Shown here piece by piece: positions 25,605 through 55,356 of a stretch of DNA of 64,000 nt. The notes below the pieces were generated by a model that was not told the origin of the DNA, did not search any database, and saw nothing but the letters and a program-made list of their open reading frames with translations. Numbering within the stretch: position 1 is the first letter of the stretch; each line of letters opens with the position of its first letter. The stretch is from Chrysomallon squamiferum. Its lineage: Eukaryota; Mollusca; Gastropoda; Neomphalida; Peltospiridae. The stretch spans positions 21,447,667 through 21,511,666 of the forward strand of contig CM022667.1 of the NCBI GenBank assembly GCA_012295275.1, read 5' to 3'. Both the position numbers and the translations under genes were made by a program.

Positions 25605-28197
25605 ACTAAATCTAAAATGCTCCAAATCACTTATTAAACACAATACCTGAACTGTCATAAGCTGTCTTCGTCTGAACTTACAACCTCCAATGACAAACAG
25701 TTTACCTCCACATTCTATCATGCTGTGATAGGAACGGGCAAAAAGGAGTGGGGCACACTGTCTCCACTGCTGTGTTACAACATTGTAGCAAGACACAGTA
25801 TTCAGGTGATGATGGCCGTTGTGACCTCCAGATACATACATTTCATCCTGGTACACACATGCTGAAGATAATCATAAAGACTGAAATTATTACGGTATAA
25901 TAAACTTACAAGAATGAAAACTAAAACAAAATTTGTTGATGTAATTACTATCTTCCCTAAAGTATTTATCGGTGCAAATTAATTTCAAGTTTATAAAAAT
26001 CTTTACTGAAATTATTTTTATATAAAAGTTCTCTATTTATAAATGAAATGAATTTCAACACAGACATTAAATCTTACAAATTATAAGCTACTCCAAAATA
26101 AATGCCAGTTTACAAAGTTTAATGCACCAGTAAATAAACAACTAGAATTTTAAAACATTTTCTGTTTTTGAAAAAATTAACTGAACTAATTAACACTCCT
26201 TTAAAGGTTAAAATATATTAAAAAAAAAAAACACCTGAATGTTCATGAACTCTGTAACTAAGTGAGGTAACTAGAGTCCAGGTCTGGGTGTGAGGATTGA
26301 ACATTTCTGAAGATGACAGCTCCCCTTCTGAGTTAACTCCTCCAACAGCAAACAGCATCCCTTCTAAATGTACCAGAGAAAACAAACATCGTTTTGACAG
26401 CATACTCGTATCCTACAAAAATGTATTTAATGTGAAAGATATAATGAGATAAATGTCAATTATGATCTAGGAATAAAGTACAGACTAGCTCTTTTCCCGA
26501 GTATAATTCTTAGATTTTTTTTAACACAGTATAACAATAAATGCATCAGTTAAGGAACTTTAATTAATTAAATGAATACCTATAATGGCTTTTGTTTCAG
26601 AATACTGTTATAGCCAGTAATTTATCTAGGCCTCATTTTAGAACACCAATTCATTACAAAATATATTGTAATTGTGATTTACAACTCTCTTATCACCTCA
26701 TCAAATTAATTTTCTTAGGTACATTTTACAACTTGAAACATTTTACAAATATGTGGAAAAGTTGACCTGTTACTAGAGATTAAACTAGGAAGTTTAGAAA
26801 AATCAACTTTTGGAATTTTGTTACTGAATTTGTCAAGGCATGCATTTGTTAATGTCTTGGTACAAAACAGAACTGAGATAGAAATAAAACAGCAATAATG
26901 CAAAATTCGTTAGACATGATTTTAAATCAAAATTATTATCTGCATTTTTAATTGATCTGTGCATTATTAAGTAAAAGTAAGAGCTCACCCGATACCATTC
27001 TAGAGCATCCAAGTCTAGCCTCATCATAGATTCAATGGCAAATTGTCCAGCTAAAGAATACCTCCACTGCCCTCCAGCAACATACACTGAACGTCCTAAC
27101 TTTGCAACAGCAAACTCTCGCAGGCTTTTTGTAGCAATGCCTTTTAAATTTTCAGGAACATTGTGGAATTTCAATTCCATTTTTTTGTTCCAGTCTGGAG
27201 TTGGCATTTGTGTAGGTTCTTGGATGATATTTTCAGTGGACAAATGATCTTTGTGCGTGCTATACTTAAGTTCAGCGATATCGTCTTTGTCATTAACTTC
27301 AGTAACTTTGTCATATAAAGGTGACACCATCAATGCTGAAGTGAGAGATTTTGCAAAAGGAATCCTAAAACAAATTACAGCTTTTCTTGGCTGTCTAATT
27401 CCAAACTGCCAAGGGAATGTTTTCAAGTACAGTTTTGGTTCAGATTTACAACTAGAAAAAGCCGATTTCAAAAATTCTCTCACAACTTCATTTTCTAATT
27501 CCTCCAAAAGTGTCTCATGGTTAGGGTTAACAAGAAGTCTAGGAACTCTTATAAGTTTCAAAAGTTTAATTTGTTCTTCAGGTTTTATTATTTCATTGTG
27601 AGTGAAGAGCAGACAGATGAAGTCGATCAAATCCCACTCAGAATCAACTTCCGTTTCATCACTTTGTAAAACTTCTTTCACAATATCAAAACTGAGAACA
27701 TCCAGTACTGATAAACTTTCTTTAATTACCATTATGTGACCTTTGCTATATGAGTAAATTTCTTTTCTTAGCAGCTCAAGGTTGTATCTGTTACATAAAA
27801 GGACCAACTGTCCAAAGCACAGAGCTTCTGTCAAACTGCATTTTGAAGCTAGCCAAGAATCACACATGTTCCTTACAGACTCAATATCTAAATAATCTGC
27901 AGCAAAAAGTAATTCTTCTATCACTGATACAGTCATGTTGTCAAGCAATGGAATCCATGACTTTGTCATTGAATACTGGTGTATAAGATTTGTCAGAAGA
28001 GTCAGTACATCAGATGAAATCAGACGAAAAGTAATTCTTTTAGAGAGTGTTTCTTGCATTTCACTTTTCTGCAGAGCAGAAAAATATCCGGAATATGAAC
28101 AGAGAGTTTGAAGATCCACCAGTATAGATTTGCCATCAGAACATGTACAGGAACAAATATCCTTACCTGAATCTACCACTGGAAGGACTACTTCCAT
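24681..28197 (-). CDS. BTB-BACK-Kelch protein (KLHL-like, likely Cullin-3 adaptor)
   Basis: Four coding exons on the minus strand: 26989-28197, 26235-26412, 25647-25861 and 24681-24992, all GT-AG with matching phases, giving 637 residues. The start is ATG 28197-28195, because the next upstream in-frame ATG is followed at once by a stop. Residues 10-120 form a divergent BTB fold (ILVDLQTLCSYSGYFSAL near the start, LLFAADYLDIESVRNMCDSW at its end). A BACK-like helical region follows to about 230, with FICLLFTHNEI and LLKLIRVPRLL. From about 365 come kelch blades with the diagnostic double glycine: SVYVAGGQ, LFAVGGV, MYVSGGHN, KLFVIGGC, IVLVGGY, each followed by a Y/F-N-x-W-type strand. Only five clear blades are visible against the usual six. 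Family members recruit substrates to Cul3 E3 ligase; the substrate is unknown. Exon 2 to exon 4 boundaries follow blade boundaries. The specific orthologue was not identified. It shares a 1-kb divergent promoter region with NUDT21. Confidence 0.9.
25567..25600. repeat. Poly-T tract in Kelch-gene intron
   Basis: About 34 uninterrupted T bases in the intron 24993-25646. On the gene strand this is poly-A, so it is not the polypyrimidine tract of the acceptor. Confidence 0.95.
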
Positions 28198-29261
28198 CTT
28201 CACCTTGGTCGTGTATCCTTACAACATGGTCTGATTAACTGGAGATACATAGCTCTCAACCAATTGTAGTTATTTGAAAACTAATTGTTTTTTCAGCTTT
28301 ATCTGTTAAAAAATGTTCAGTAAATGCAGATTGATTAAATAACAATAAAGGAAAAATAAAAAAAAATAAAAATTATGGACTTTAACAAATATAACAAATT
28401 CTACACATAAGAATTTGTTTTAGTTTTAAAAATGTATTTAACAAGACCGAATCTTTAAATTAGCAAAGTGAAAAATATAAGAAAAACAATGTTCCTTTTT
28501 AAAAAAAATATTTAACCTCTTATTAAATATTACCTTCATTCAATCTGGCCATGCATATCCTTCTTTTATGACTGTATTAATCACTGTAATAAAAAATTAA
28601 ATTAAATTTTAAAAACCCCAGATATATTTTATTTTTACATCCACCACAAACTGCCCCCTATTTCCAATGTTCTGGTGTACAATGATTTACCAAGCTGAAA
28701 GATCTGTTGCTTTGAATTTGGACTTTGGAAGATATTCATTTATAACATTTATAAACATTAAACAAATAAGAAAAGCTAAACATACTTTCTCATTTTGAAT
28801 GATTGACACGTGACAATGTTACTCTGCATACAAAAACCTTTCTTATAGTTATTACTTATTGAATATATTTAATGTCACATTCTTAATGAAAAGCTTATGA
28901 CAGTTATATTCGGTTTAACATATGTTTTGCGCGAGCTGAAACCCAATTCTGAGTATGTAAAATCAGAATTAAGTCAGTAACTAACTGATGTTGGTCTGAG
29001 GTGGATTAAGACAGAGATGATAAACACTTATTATGTAGCAGTTCATGAAAGGTCACGAAATCTGACAAACGTGTCTACATGTTTTGTATACAACCATATA
29101 ACTGCACAAATTACGAAGAAAAATAACGTAACAGATGCAAAAAGCAAACGAACTTTCTCTACAAAACTAACGGAACTTCTTATTTATTTTATTTTTTCTT
29201 AATAACTGGCTACTCGGTTCATTTTGTTAGAAGGCGAACTAACTAAAAACAACCAGTTAAA
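28198..29261. promoter_or_regulatory. Divergent promoter region, Kelch gene / NUDT21
   Basis: 1.06 kb between opposite-strand start codons (28197 minus, 29262 plus). No coding exon was found inside. Base composition rises slightly toward NUDT21 (29200-29300), and a GCGCGAGC patch lies at about 28929. Spacing of this size is compatible with a shared or adjacent promoter. TSSs cannot be fixed from sequence. Confidence 0.45.
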
Positions 29262-45528
<16,267 letters not shown>

Positions 45529-45998
45529 CCCTGTGACATCATTTTCATTGTACAAAATCCATCAAATACTTGGTGCTGACATCACACCTTGTTTCACACA
45601 ATCATGTACACTCATCATCACTGAGAACTGTCCAGAAAAAACACTCCAGTTTGCAGTCCTGTGTCATGTTAAAATAATTTCCAGACATTTTTCTTTTTTA
45701 ATTTTAGTTCTGGAAAAAACTTTCATCATTTTCTTGTAGTAAAATTTTACTTGTGTAATTAAACTGTGTTTTGTTGTTTTAAATCTGTTGTTAATAATAT
45801 TTGAGATTTTTCTTTATGTGAAATTCTGTTCTGAAAGATTTTGTGAGTGTGATATGTATGAATAAGAATTATACTGAATGTGTTTTTGTTGTGTTGACCT
45901 TTTTTTTTTCTTTTTTTTTTTCTTTTCATAATATCCAGGATAATTTTAAAATGTTATTTCATTTAATAGCATAAGTGATGGATGAAGTGTTGAATAAA
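45529..45998 (+). terminator. NUDT21 3' UTR and likely poly(A) signal
   Basis: Follows the TGA at 45526-45528. AATAAA at 45993-45998 is the first canonical signal. Upstream are UGUA motifs (45549, 45605, 45735, 45754 and 45855), the element bound by NUDT21 itself. A second AATAAA lies near 46420, so alternative polyadenylation is possible. Confidence 0.6.
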
Positions 45999-46648
45999 AT
46001 TATTCTTACAAAGTTACAGTGATGTAGGACTAACAGTTAAATGAAATATTTTATTAATTCTAGTTGTTTATTTAATTGTATTTTTATTTTTTATTTGTTA
46101 TTTATTAAACTTTTATTAATTTTTTTTCTATTTATTTCATGTTATTATTTTATTTTATTTTTTTTTAACTGTGGAGTCTTTGAATACAAAATTGGATAAT
46201 TATCATTGAATTATCAAAACTGAAGTCAGACAGTTTTTTTTTAAATGTCATCTTTGAGTGTTTTTTTCTTTTTTCTTTCTATGTATTTGACATTTGATTT
46301 GAAACAGCCACTTTGTTACTCATAAAAGCCTTTTAAAAACTTTATTTCATTTGATTAATTGTCATAATTTTTTTCTCTCTCTTGATATGCAAGAATAGAA
46401 TGTGTTTTCTTGGGTGAAATAAACTGCATGATGCTGTTCATTAGTCTTTCCCAGAGCATTAAGCACACAACTGGTTTAATTAATAGTGGTTTGGATTGTG
46501 ACTGAGACTATAGATTAAGCACACAGAATAGTATGTGTGTATAAAATACCACCATGATTTGTGTGATTAATGAAGAAATTGTTACACTTTCAACAGAAAA
46601 AAATAGTATGTAATAATGTATCTGAAAACATCCTTCTCTTGTTATTAA

Positions 46649-46706
<58 letters not shown>

Positions 46707-48717
46707 TTAATTTCAGAATAAATTTTGATGATAAATTGTGAAAATTATAAAAAAAGAAAACGTTTAGTTATATTTCAATAACGTGTGTGTGTGTTAAAAA
46801 CCAAACCTGTAAAATACTCTCATTGTTTCTGTAATGATCCATTAGCACGTTTGCTACCTCAGCTTGAGTTTTACACTTAATTATTTTGAAATGAATTTTT
46901 AAATAAGTAAAAAAAAAATATCTTGATGCCTGATACAGGTTGTGATAAATAGTATTATTCTAACAAGCAAGCATCCTTTTTCTTAGTTCCAGATCAGTTA
47001 TGTAATTAAATATTCCTACTGATTTTACATGAGGTTCTTAATATTAAAATTATCAAATCATATCTACATTCTGACATTAAGGAGTGTATTGAAGAATCTT
47101 GAATTTATTTTTTAATTTTGATAATTCAGTTTGAAACGAATATTAAATGCCTTAATATTTCATGTTATTTAGAGCAGTAATAACAAAAGAATTAGAAATA
47201 ATTCATAAATTATGAAAACTAATTTATGAAACTATACAGCCCAAATGGCATGTAAACTAACGAGCCAGTTTTTCCCAAACTGAATCTTTTTGTTGACTAG
47301 TTTTATGTTACAGTTATGACTTTTTAAACTGTTTTTTTTTGTCTTCATCTGTTCTTTTTTCACTGTTTCAGTTGTTCTTGTGTTTTGTTATAATTGAACT
47401 TATTTTATTCTTTGTCTTAGTAAGAGACTTATTCATGATACATTGGCCAATCAGAACGAAATATAAATATTAATTAAAAATTTAGGAATATTCAGTTTAG
47501 ATAATATTCTTGTTCATCAAATTTATATGGGATACATGATGTGTTTGTTTTTGTTTTCTTCTTTTGTTTTTTTCTTACTATTTTATTTTATTTTATAATT
47601 TTATACTTTTTAAATTATTATATTAATTATTATTATTATTATTATTGATTGTAATGTAGCTATATCTTAAATGTAATGAAATTATTTGACAAATACTTTG
47701 GACAAAGGTGAGAATTTGTTGTATTGCAGCGAGTTTAAGCCGAGCTGCATTATACATTCATCTTTATACAGAATGACGTCTTAACACAGTAACCAGTTAC
47801 TCCATGTATCCTAAACAACACATAAATAAAATGTAAAAACTCTTTTATTTCTCAACTCGCCATCCTCGATATTGGTAAACACTGGCGTATTTATTTTGTT
47901 GTTATACATCAACACATACATCTTGTGTAACAATAATTATTTTGTAAATGAAAACCGGTTTTAAAATGATTTTTTAAGATCTAAAGCAGCAGTTAAACGA
48001 GTAACTGAACGATATATATAAAGTAATTTATTTACCGAAGTAAATCCGATTCAGTCTAAAAAAGCTACATTTTCAGGTCAATGCATAAGAGGGGCGATAT
48101 TTTTCTGTGGAAAACAGCACATGATCCTCGTGAAAAAGGCCTTGCACCAGTTTTCTGTATTACTAAATCACTGTACAAAATCGTCCGTCCGTCCTTTCTG
48201 AATGATATTTTTGCAATAGTGCAGTATATTCACAATATAATTCCTAATGATAATTGTAAAAAGAGTAAAATTTATTTTTTATTTTGTTAATGCAAATTTT
48301 CTTTTTTTATTACTTCTATGCAATTTTAGTACCCAATATGTTTTAACATAATATTTATAAATATTTTTACCGATAACAAGTTATATGTAATAAATATTTT
48401 TACTAAACACTGTTTATTTATTTATTATTATTATTATCAGATATCCGTCAAAATGAAGACACACAAACACACACACACACACAAATGGCCCGATTCAGCG
48501 AGGTTATGTTGAGGTGCATCGGGTTGTTCGACCTGCGGAGGATAAGACAATAACCAGTGGTTTCTTTTATACTGCAATCGTCAATAAAACTAACGAAGTG
48601 ATTTATCAGCTGAGCACAGTCGATCTTAGATTCAAATCTATTTATTTCATTGTCACTGAAGGTCAGAATAAAATAGTTATTTACTATTATTTATTTATTT
48701 ATTTATTTATTATTTTA

Positions 48718-48769
<52 letters not shown>

Positions 48770-49418
48770 CCGTTTTCAAAATGTTCTTAAAAGATTTAAG
48801 CCACCAGTTAAACATTAAAGAAATAACTTTAAACAAAATATACATAATTTATCGAAGTAAATACAATTGCATTCCAAAAAGCTATATTTTTTTTTTTTTT
48901 TTTTTTTTTGTCTAGTCGTTATTTCAGGCAACTACGATCAGTGAAAAGAGTATATATGAACATGTATATACTTAATTACAGCTGTTAGAGAAATACAAAA
49001 ACTTTTGAAATACTCTTTAACTGGTCTATGTATATGAAATTTAAAATAGTGTTTCAGAAATTCTACAATTTTTGTAACTTGAGACCAATTTTCATTATTG
49101 CTGTTCTAGGTTTTTCAGTCAATAAAATACATAAATAATTATATAGATTTTTACTTTGTGAACGTAAAGATTAACCATAAACTATTTGGCAGATAAGAAC
49201 AATGTGAGTTTATTTTTAACGATGTAGACAAACTAATGAAAGCGTTATCAGTATCTAAATTAATGTAAATTAAACTGATAAAGAGTAACTTGAAAGTTGA
49301 TCAACACTGATTTGTTACATGTGACATAAACCAGGCGTCAGACGAACATTACTATGTAACGAATAATTTGTTATCTCAGTTATTTATTTCTTAATTTTAA
49401 GCGCATTAATTAAAAACA

Positions 49419-49453
<35 letters not shown>

Positions 49454-50602
49454 TTGTTATTTTATTTTATTTATTTAATTTTTTTTAACTATAAAATGAA
49501 ACAGTGGTATAGCCAAAAAAAGGTAAAAGGAGACATGTCACATAAATTCACTTATTATAAAAGCTTTATCAGCATCAGTAATAAATGGCTGTTTATTATT
49601 TATTTATTTAAAATATTAGTTAAAATAATAACTGAAACTGCGTGCGGCCTATATATACATTTTTGAAGTGTGCGTGTATCATAATTTGTAAATTCAGTAC
49701 CAGTTAATTTTTAACTGTCTACTGCTTGCTTTCGATATGGTCACGCCCTTTGGGGTTTTGCACTTCTTATTTATGCAGGTTGAGGATCACTTGTTATTAG
49801 GACCGGAAGTGTTTGAAACTCAAATTTATGCTTGTGAAAAGTTCCGGAGGGATGTTTTTGTATATATTATACATATCCTTAAACCATCCTTAAATTGTAA
49901 GACACCACCATTTCGGTTACTGGATTTTAACAAATTTATAATTCAACAAAAAAGTCTGAAATTTGTTCATAAGACGCCGCACATAACAGTCTCCACTGTT
50001 ATTTATAGAACAAAAGACGAGGCCGTTTTTATACGACATGTGATCTCGTGTTGTTAAAAAAGTCGCGAAAGTGGCACGTGCAGACAAAAATTGTCAATTA
50101 CTTCGAAAAAATATTTACTCTCGTTAGACATGGATCACAATGTTTTACGAGTATCGTGTTAATCGCTCTGTTTTCCCATCAGGCATTAAAGGTAAATGAT
50201 ATTTAGATATTCGTGCGAATTCGATCACTGGGCGTGTCGCAAGCGGTTGAGTCATTTCTGAAGAGGAAGCGAGAAACGCTTCTTCAAAAGAAAGGAGCCA
50301 TAAGCAGAAGACGTCAACTTCCGCAGAAGGTGTAGAATTCCTGGGATGACCCTTTGTTTAATTGGTTTTTTTAATTATTTTTTTAAATCCTAGTTAGCTG
50401 GTTGAATTAAAAACACAACCCCACAGCAGTCCGTGTGCTCTGTTGCTGTAATGAGCTTTAGCGATGTAATGAAACCTAGCTGAAACAAGTTCTGTAACTA
50501 GATATTTCTAAGTTTAATTTGTCCTCGAAATAATAAATTTATGGATCAACATCCGCTGTTCCATTCCTTCAACAAATATGACTTTTTATATATATGTTCA
50601 TG

Positions 50603-50679
<77 letters not shown>

Positions 50680-51329
50680 TGTAAGATTAAACTGATATTA
50701 GGAATGAAAAATAGTGCTGGTTACCTTATTTTATTCATTTGTAATTTATTTATTAAAGATTATCAGCAGTGAAACAATGCTGCAAATGACTGATTTTCAA
50801 TTGTTTATTTGTATTGTCATATGACTTTATTATTTATCCATTAATAATCTGGTTTTTCATTCTGTCTTGCCCTCTTTACATTTATCTCCGTTAGCATTGA
50901 GAGTATATTTGTAAATACAGAACCTTGTGCCAGATGGACATTCAATGAATGTGTCCGTGACTGAAATCAACCTCCATACCTATATTAATCTGGTCGTACT
51001 TTCCATTGTTCATACTCACGTGGACATAGATCTGTCCGTGTCGGACAATGTTCAGGGTTGTTCTATAGATATATTCCAATTGTTAAATTACCGCCCTTTG
51101 TCGATTTGTCGCCCTTCGTAGAACTCGTGTACCTTCTGTCGTTGACAGGTAACAGACTATACAATACAACTACCATCTGACAAATAGTTCCAAGAATACA
51201 GCCTTTTAATCACAGTAAATAAAAATAAATAAAAATGACATCCTTTCATATTTTAATGATAAATGACTTTTTATTAATTAATTAATTAATTTATTTTATT
51301 TTATTTTATTTTATTTTATTTTTTGTTTA
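45999..51329. other. Gene-free AT-rich DNA with microsatellites
   Basis: No exon with family resemblance was found. Holds ATT arrays (46642-46706, 48721-48767 and 49420-49450) and a (TC)n array (50607-50675). Less AT-rich patches at 47700-48200, 48480-48670, 49720-50340 and 50880-51180 have higher CpG content and may be regulatory. The 106-codon frame at 49737-50057 has no recognisable domain. Confidence 0.5.
50607..50675. repeat. (TC)n microsatellite
   Basis: About 34 uninterrupted TC units. It yields a spurious Leu-Ser open frame. Confidence 0.97.
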
Positions 51330-51864
51330 TTGCATAAAATTTACTTTATTATTATACTAAATATGTATGGTTCAGATTCCAGCAAGCATTACAGACTATA
51401 TTATGACAAAACATTTCTTTTACATAAAAATAACAAATTAAAGCTTGAATTCATAGAAAAACATGAGCGAGGTGTTCATGTAGTCGACTTGGCTAGGCAG
51501 TACAAGCATAGTACTTCTACGATATGTACCATATTGAAGCTGAAGGAGTCGATAAAGGCTGTAACTCCAGCCAAAGGCGTTAAAATAATTTGTATGATCT
51601 CCAAGATACACTTTACGTAACCAATTTATTTCTTTACATTTTATTTTATTTTGTTTTCATACAATAGTTGTCATTTTAATAATACAGTTTTCTTATTTAA
51701 AAACACCTTACAAAAAGCAAAAAAGAATAAAGAAAATGGGGTGGTTTTTCGGGGACTGGAACGGATTAATGGTATTTCAGTAATTTCAATTGGGAAAACT
51801 GATTTAATATACGAATTGAGATACGAGCTCGGTCGAATTAAACTCATACGTCAAGGTAGCACTG
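51330..51864 (+). mobile_element. Tigger/pogo transposon fossil
   Basis: 51330-51590 encodes the N-terminal DNA-binding (CENP-B/psq-type HTH) part of a Tigger transposase, with KLEFIEKHERGVHVVDLARQ, then HSTSTICTILK and ITPAKG-like AVTPAKG. It then jumps directly to 51730-51864, which on the minus strand reads as a typical Tigger terminal region, from CAGTGCTACCTTGACGTATG inward to CCGTTCCAGTCCCCGAA. The right terminus is followed by TA (51865-51866), the expected target site. The DDE catalytic domain and the left terminus are missing, so it is inactive. Confidence 0.88.
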
Positions 51865-53051
51865 TATGTATAACCTTTATTGTCATTATATTATTTTTCT
51901 ATTCCTCATTATGATTTTTATCGTCCTTGTATTCGTCTTCTTTTTCTTCTGTAATAATAATAAGAAGAAGTAATGGTAGTGGTAATTGTAGTAGTAGTAG
52001 TAGTAGCTATTGTTGTAGTCAGATAGAAGTATCAAAGCAGTGGTAACGGTGATGATGTATTTAAAATTGAGGGAATACGATTCGGTCATTTAAAGTGATG
52101 GCTAACTCCTCACTTCTACCTGGCTGCTCATCATAATTTCATTCGTCATTTATATTTGTCTATTAAAGCCATGTGCTTGTTGAAGAGACAGAAAACACAA
52201 TAATGTTTTTAAAGAATCAAGAAAAGTTAATAAATAATCTTTAAAATGTTCAGCAAGCAGTTTTTAATTGAAATATTTTATTTTAGTTTTTCTTTAACTT
52301 AATACATGGCGGAGACTAAAACCTTATTTCAGTTGTTAGACATGTTCAGTAATGTTTATTTGGATCCAGTCGAGATATGTGACGTAAGCAAGTCTCAGGT
52401 AGGCACATGTATCGAGTGCCAGTGTTGGGCGGGATTAACAGTGCAGCTGAACCCGCTGAGAAATCTTAGACAAGTTCTAGCGCAACAGTGACGTAGTTTC
52501 CGGTTCATTTATTTCCTTCTATGTAAAATACTAAATTCTAAATATGAAACGTTTTTAATTAAGTATTATTGAATAAAATAATTCCATTAATTATAATAAT
52601 AATGGCTGTTAATTTATATTATATGTCATTTCGTTCGGTTATTATTTAACACAAAATGTTAAAATAAGACCGAAAGCTTTTTTGCAGACAGTACATTTTT
52701 TATGAAGATTTTAATAATAAAATAAGTGGACTGTCGAGCAGTGCATTATGATCTTATGTTTATTTTTATTTTTAATATAAATTATTTTATTTGTTTCTTT
52801 CCTTTCATTTTTTTCTTTCTTTCATTCATTTCCTCACAGTTTAATACACAATAATTAAATAATTCTGAGCCATAGATGTTTTATGAAATCTATAATAGAG
52901 AAAGATATATATAAATACTACTTTATCGTAGAGTGAATATTTCACCACATAACAAACGGAGGTTTATTTCATCAGGTATCAAAAAATGAAGGAAAAAAAC
53001 GATCATCCATCAATCACAACTGTGTTTAATATGACGCACTATCCCTCTGTA

Positions 53052-53069
53052 TTACGTCACCTGACGTAA
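53052..53069. promoter_or_regulatory. 18-bp perfect palindrome: two CRE-like half elements around an E-box
   Basis: TTACGTCACCTGACGTAA is its own reverse complement apart from the central CC/GG. It contains two inverted TTACGTCA bZIP sites, and the centre reads CACCTG, the Snail/Scratch-type E-box. It lies in a CpG-richer patch about 6.2 kb upstream of Scratch. Confidence 0.5.
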
Positions 53070-53272
53070 GTTGTAATGCTGGCACGGTCCCTAGAGGACG
53101 TGGTACACAAAAAGCAACAGGCTGATGTTGCGACAATCAATAACGTACACGACGGCGGTTGAGATAATGGACAGTGTTGATTGATCGGAGAGAACGAGAT
53201 TCCACTGGCAAGAATCAGAAGTATAGTTTAACAAAAAGAAAAAAATTATTATCGAAAAATAAAGGTGTTTTT

Positions 53273-53274
<2 letters not shown>

Positions 53275-53332
<58 letters not shown>
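53275..53332. repeat. (CT)n microsatellite
   Basis: About 29 CT units, followed by a G-rich stretch (53380-53405). Confidence 0.97.
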
Positions 53333-53336
<4 letters not shown>

Positions 53337-53834
53337 TACATTGTGTAAAAGATCTTTTTATGATGCGTGCGTGTTTTTTTGGGGGGGGTTGCGGGTGTGG
53401 GTGTGTTAAAGACAGAATATTTGAAATACCTGAATTATATTACTTCTTTCTCAGTTTAGAAGAAGAAAACAATTATACATATATATATATATATATATCA
53501 AACCGAGAACAAAATCAATAACACTCTTGTATCGATTCACCACAGCAAGCAAATATCCGTGGAACTGCTCAATAATTTTTGAAAGGAATAAGAAAAAGAT
53601 GTCAGTTTGTCCAATCAAAAAGCTGGCTATATTTACCGCATTGCCTGTTGCTATGTACTTAAGAACCTGTTGCGATGAACGAAAAGACTATAGAGATCTG
53701 AGCTGCAGAATAAAAAGCAATAAAACGTCACAATCTGTTTTCTCAGTAGGACAAGAAACAATTGTTTACTGTTTAATAATTTGTTAAAGAAAAATCTGGC
53801 TGCAACCGGAGTTTGAGGATAATTGCAAATCACA

Positions 53835-53879
<45 letters not shown>
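53835..53879. repeat. (AAT)n microsatellite
   Basis: About 15 AAT units followed by AGT/AGC variants. Confidence 0.95.
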
Positions 53880-53880
<1 letters not shown>

Positions 53881-55356
53881 TGTAGTAGTAGTAGCAGTAA
53901 CAATAATAATTAAAAAAAAGAAATAAATAAATATAAAAAATTCACGCGGAAAACTGACAATTATTTGCCCATCGGGTTTACCATATTTTAGAACTAGAAC
54001 CGGACAGGACAGGAATCTTATAAAATAGCTCAGTTGTTACGACTGGTTTTCAGTTAAGCTAAAATGGAATGGTTAGACGTTCTCGCCAAGTCATTGATGA
54101 CCATTTTTCAGGCAGTTGTAGACAATTACAATCTGTGTTGGATTTTAATTAAAGAAGTATCCAGGCTTTGCTCTAATATTTATAGCTTAGTATCTTGGGA
54201 GGGATGAGTATCACTGCAGGTGTCGAGTGTCATGAAGACCGAATGGTTATTTGAAAATGATCGATAATTGCTTACACTTGAATACTGTACGTGAACTGGT
54301 TTGTTGAGGTAATCAAAACACTAGTCTTCTTTTTAGTTTGTTCACTTGAAATCACTATGTTAAACAATGTTTTTTTGTTGTTTGTTTTTTGTGATGCCAC
54401 TAAATCTGTGGCCAGAGTAATACTGCAGATTTTACTTTAATACGACAAATCTTTAAAACTATATTTTTTCATCTGAGGTTTTATTTAAAAAATCATTTCT
54501 GCTTCAAATGCTAGAATAAAGACAGCAACTGGAAGGAGTATGCAGGTTGCTTATTATTTTCGATTATTAATTTATTTCATCTATTTCACTTTCGAAAGCT
54601 GCATGAAAGAAAGTGAGAATATGAACGAGAGTCAGCGAGACATTGTAACTGAAGATATTTGATTTTTGGCAATATAAAACGTATTTTATTATTTTGCTGG
54701 ATTCTAACAGGTGGTTGATGTTCTAATAATTGGCCTATAATCACTGATAATAGCGTTTTTATTGTTTAGAACCAGGCGTCCCAGCCTCGGCTTGCTGTAT
54801 TGATCGCGTCGGCAAACATTTCGTCAAACAATACCTCACAGGTAAAAAGCTTTTCATTGTCCAAGCAACTGGCACATAATTAACCTGTACTTGTTGCTGG
54901 GTAGACTTTGAAGCAGTGTTTTTGATTTGCTTGATTCTGGCATTAGCCAATCGCCTGAATTTGAAGCGCGTGGTGCATGCAGCCAGTTTTAACGTGATTC
55001 ATTGAAATTTAAACATATTTGGAGCTGTCTGTTTTTTTCTGTTCTTTCTCACTACGGCATGATTACGGCATTAGAGCTTGATCGATTTATTTTCTTAATT
55101 CAGCAATATTCTGTCATAATAAAACTATAAAACACAAAAGAAAAAACACAAAATCATGAAAAATAATTTTTATGACCTAGGATATTCTTTATAGAATGTA
55201 TGCCATTCAAGTTTAAGCTCCGACACTGGCATGCTGTATTGACTTTAACAAAAATTCTCGTATCAGAAGCTAACGGTCACTGTACTATGAAATGTTTGTA
55301 AGTAACTTGGCACATATTAAAAAACAACTTGCTGTTAGTGAGGGTTGAGCATTGCG

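Noticed and set aside
49737-50057. 106-codon open frame
   Set aside because: No recognisable domain, no splice sites in keeping, biased composition; treated as chance.
53174-53521. 115-codon open frame
   Set aside because: Mostly the (CT)n array read as Leu-Ser.
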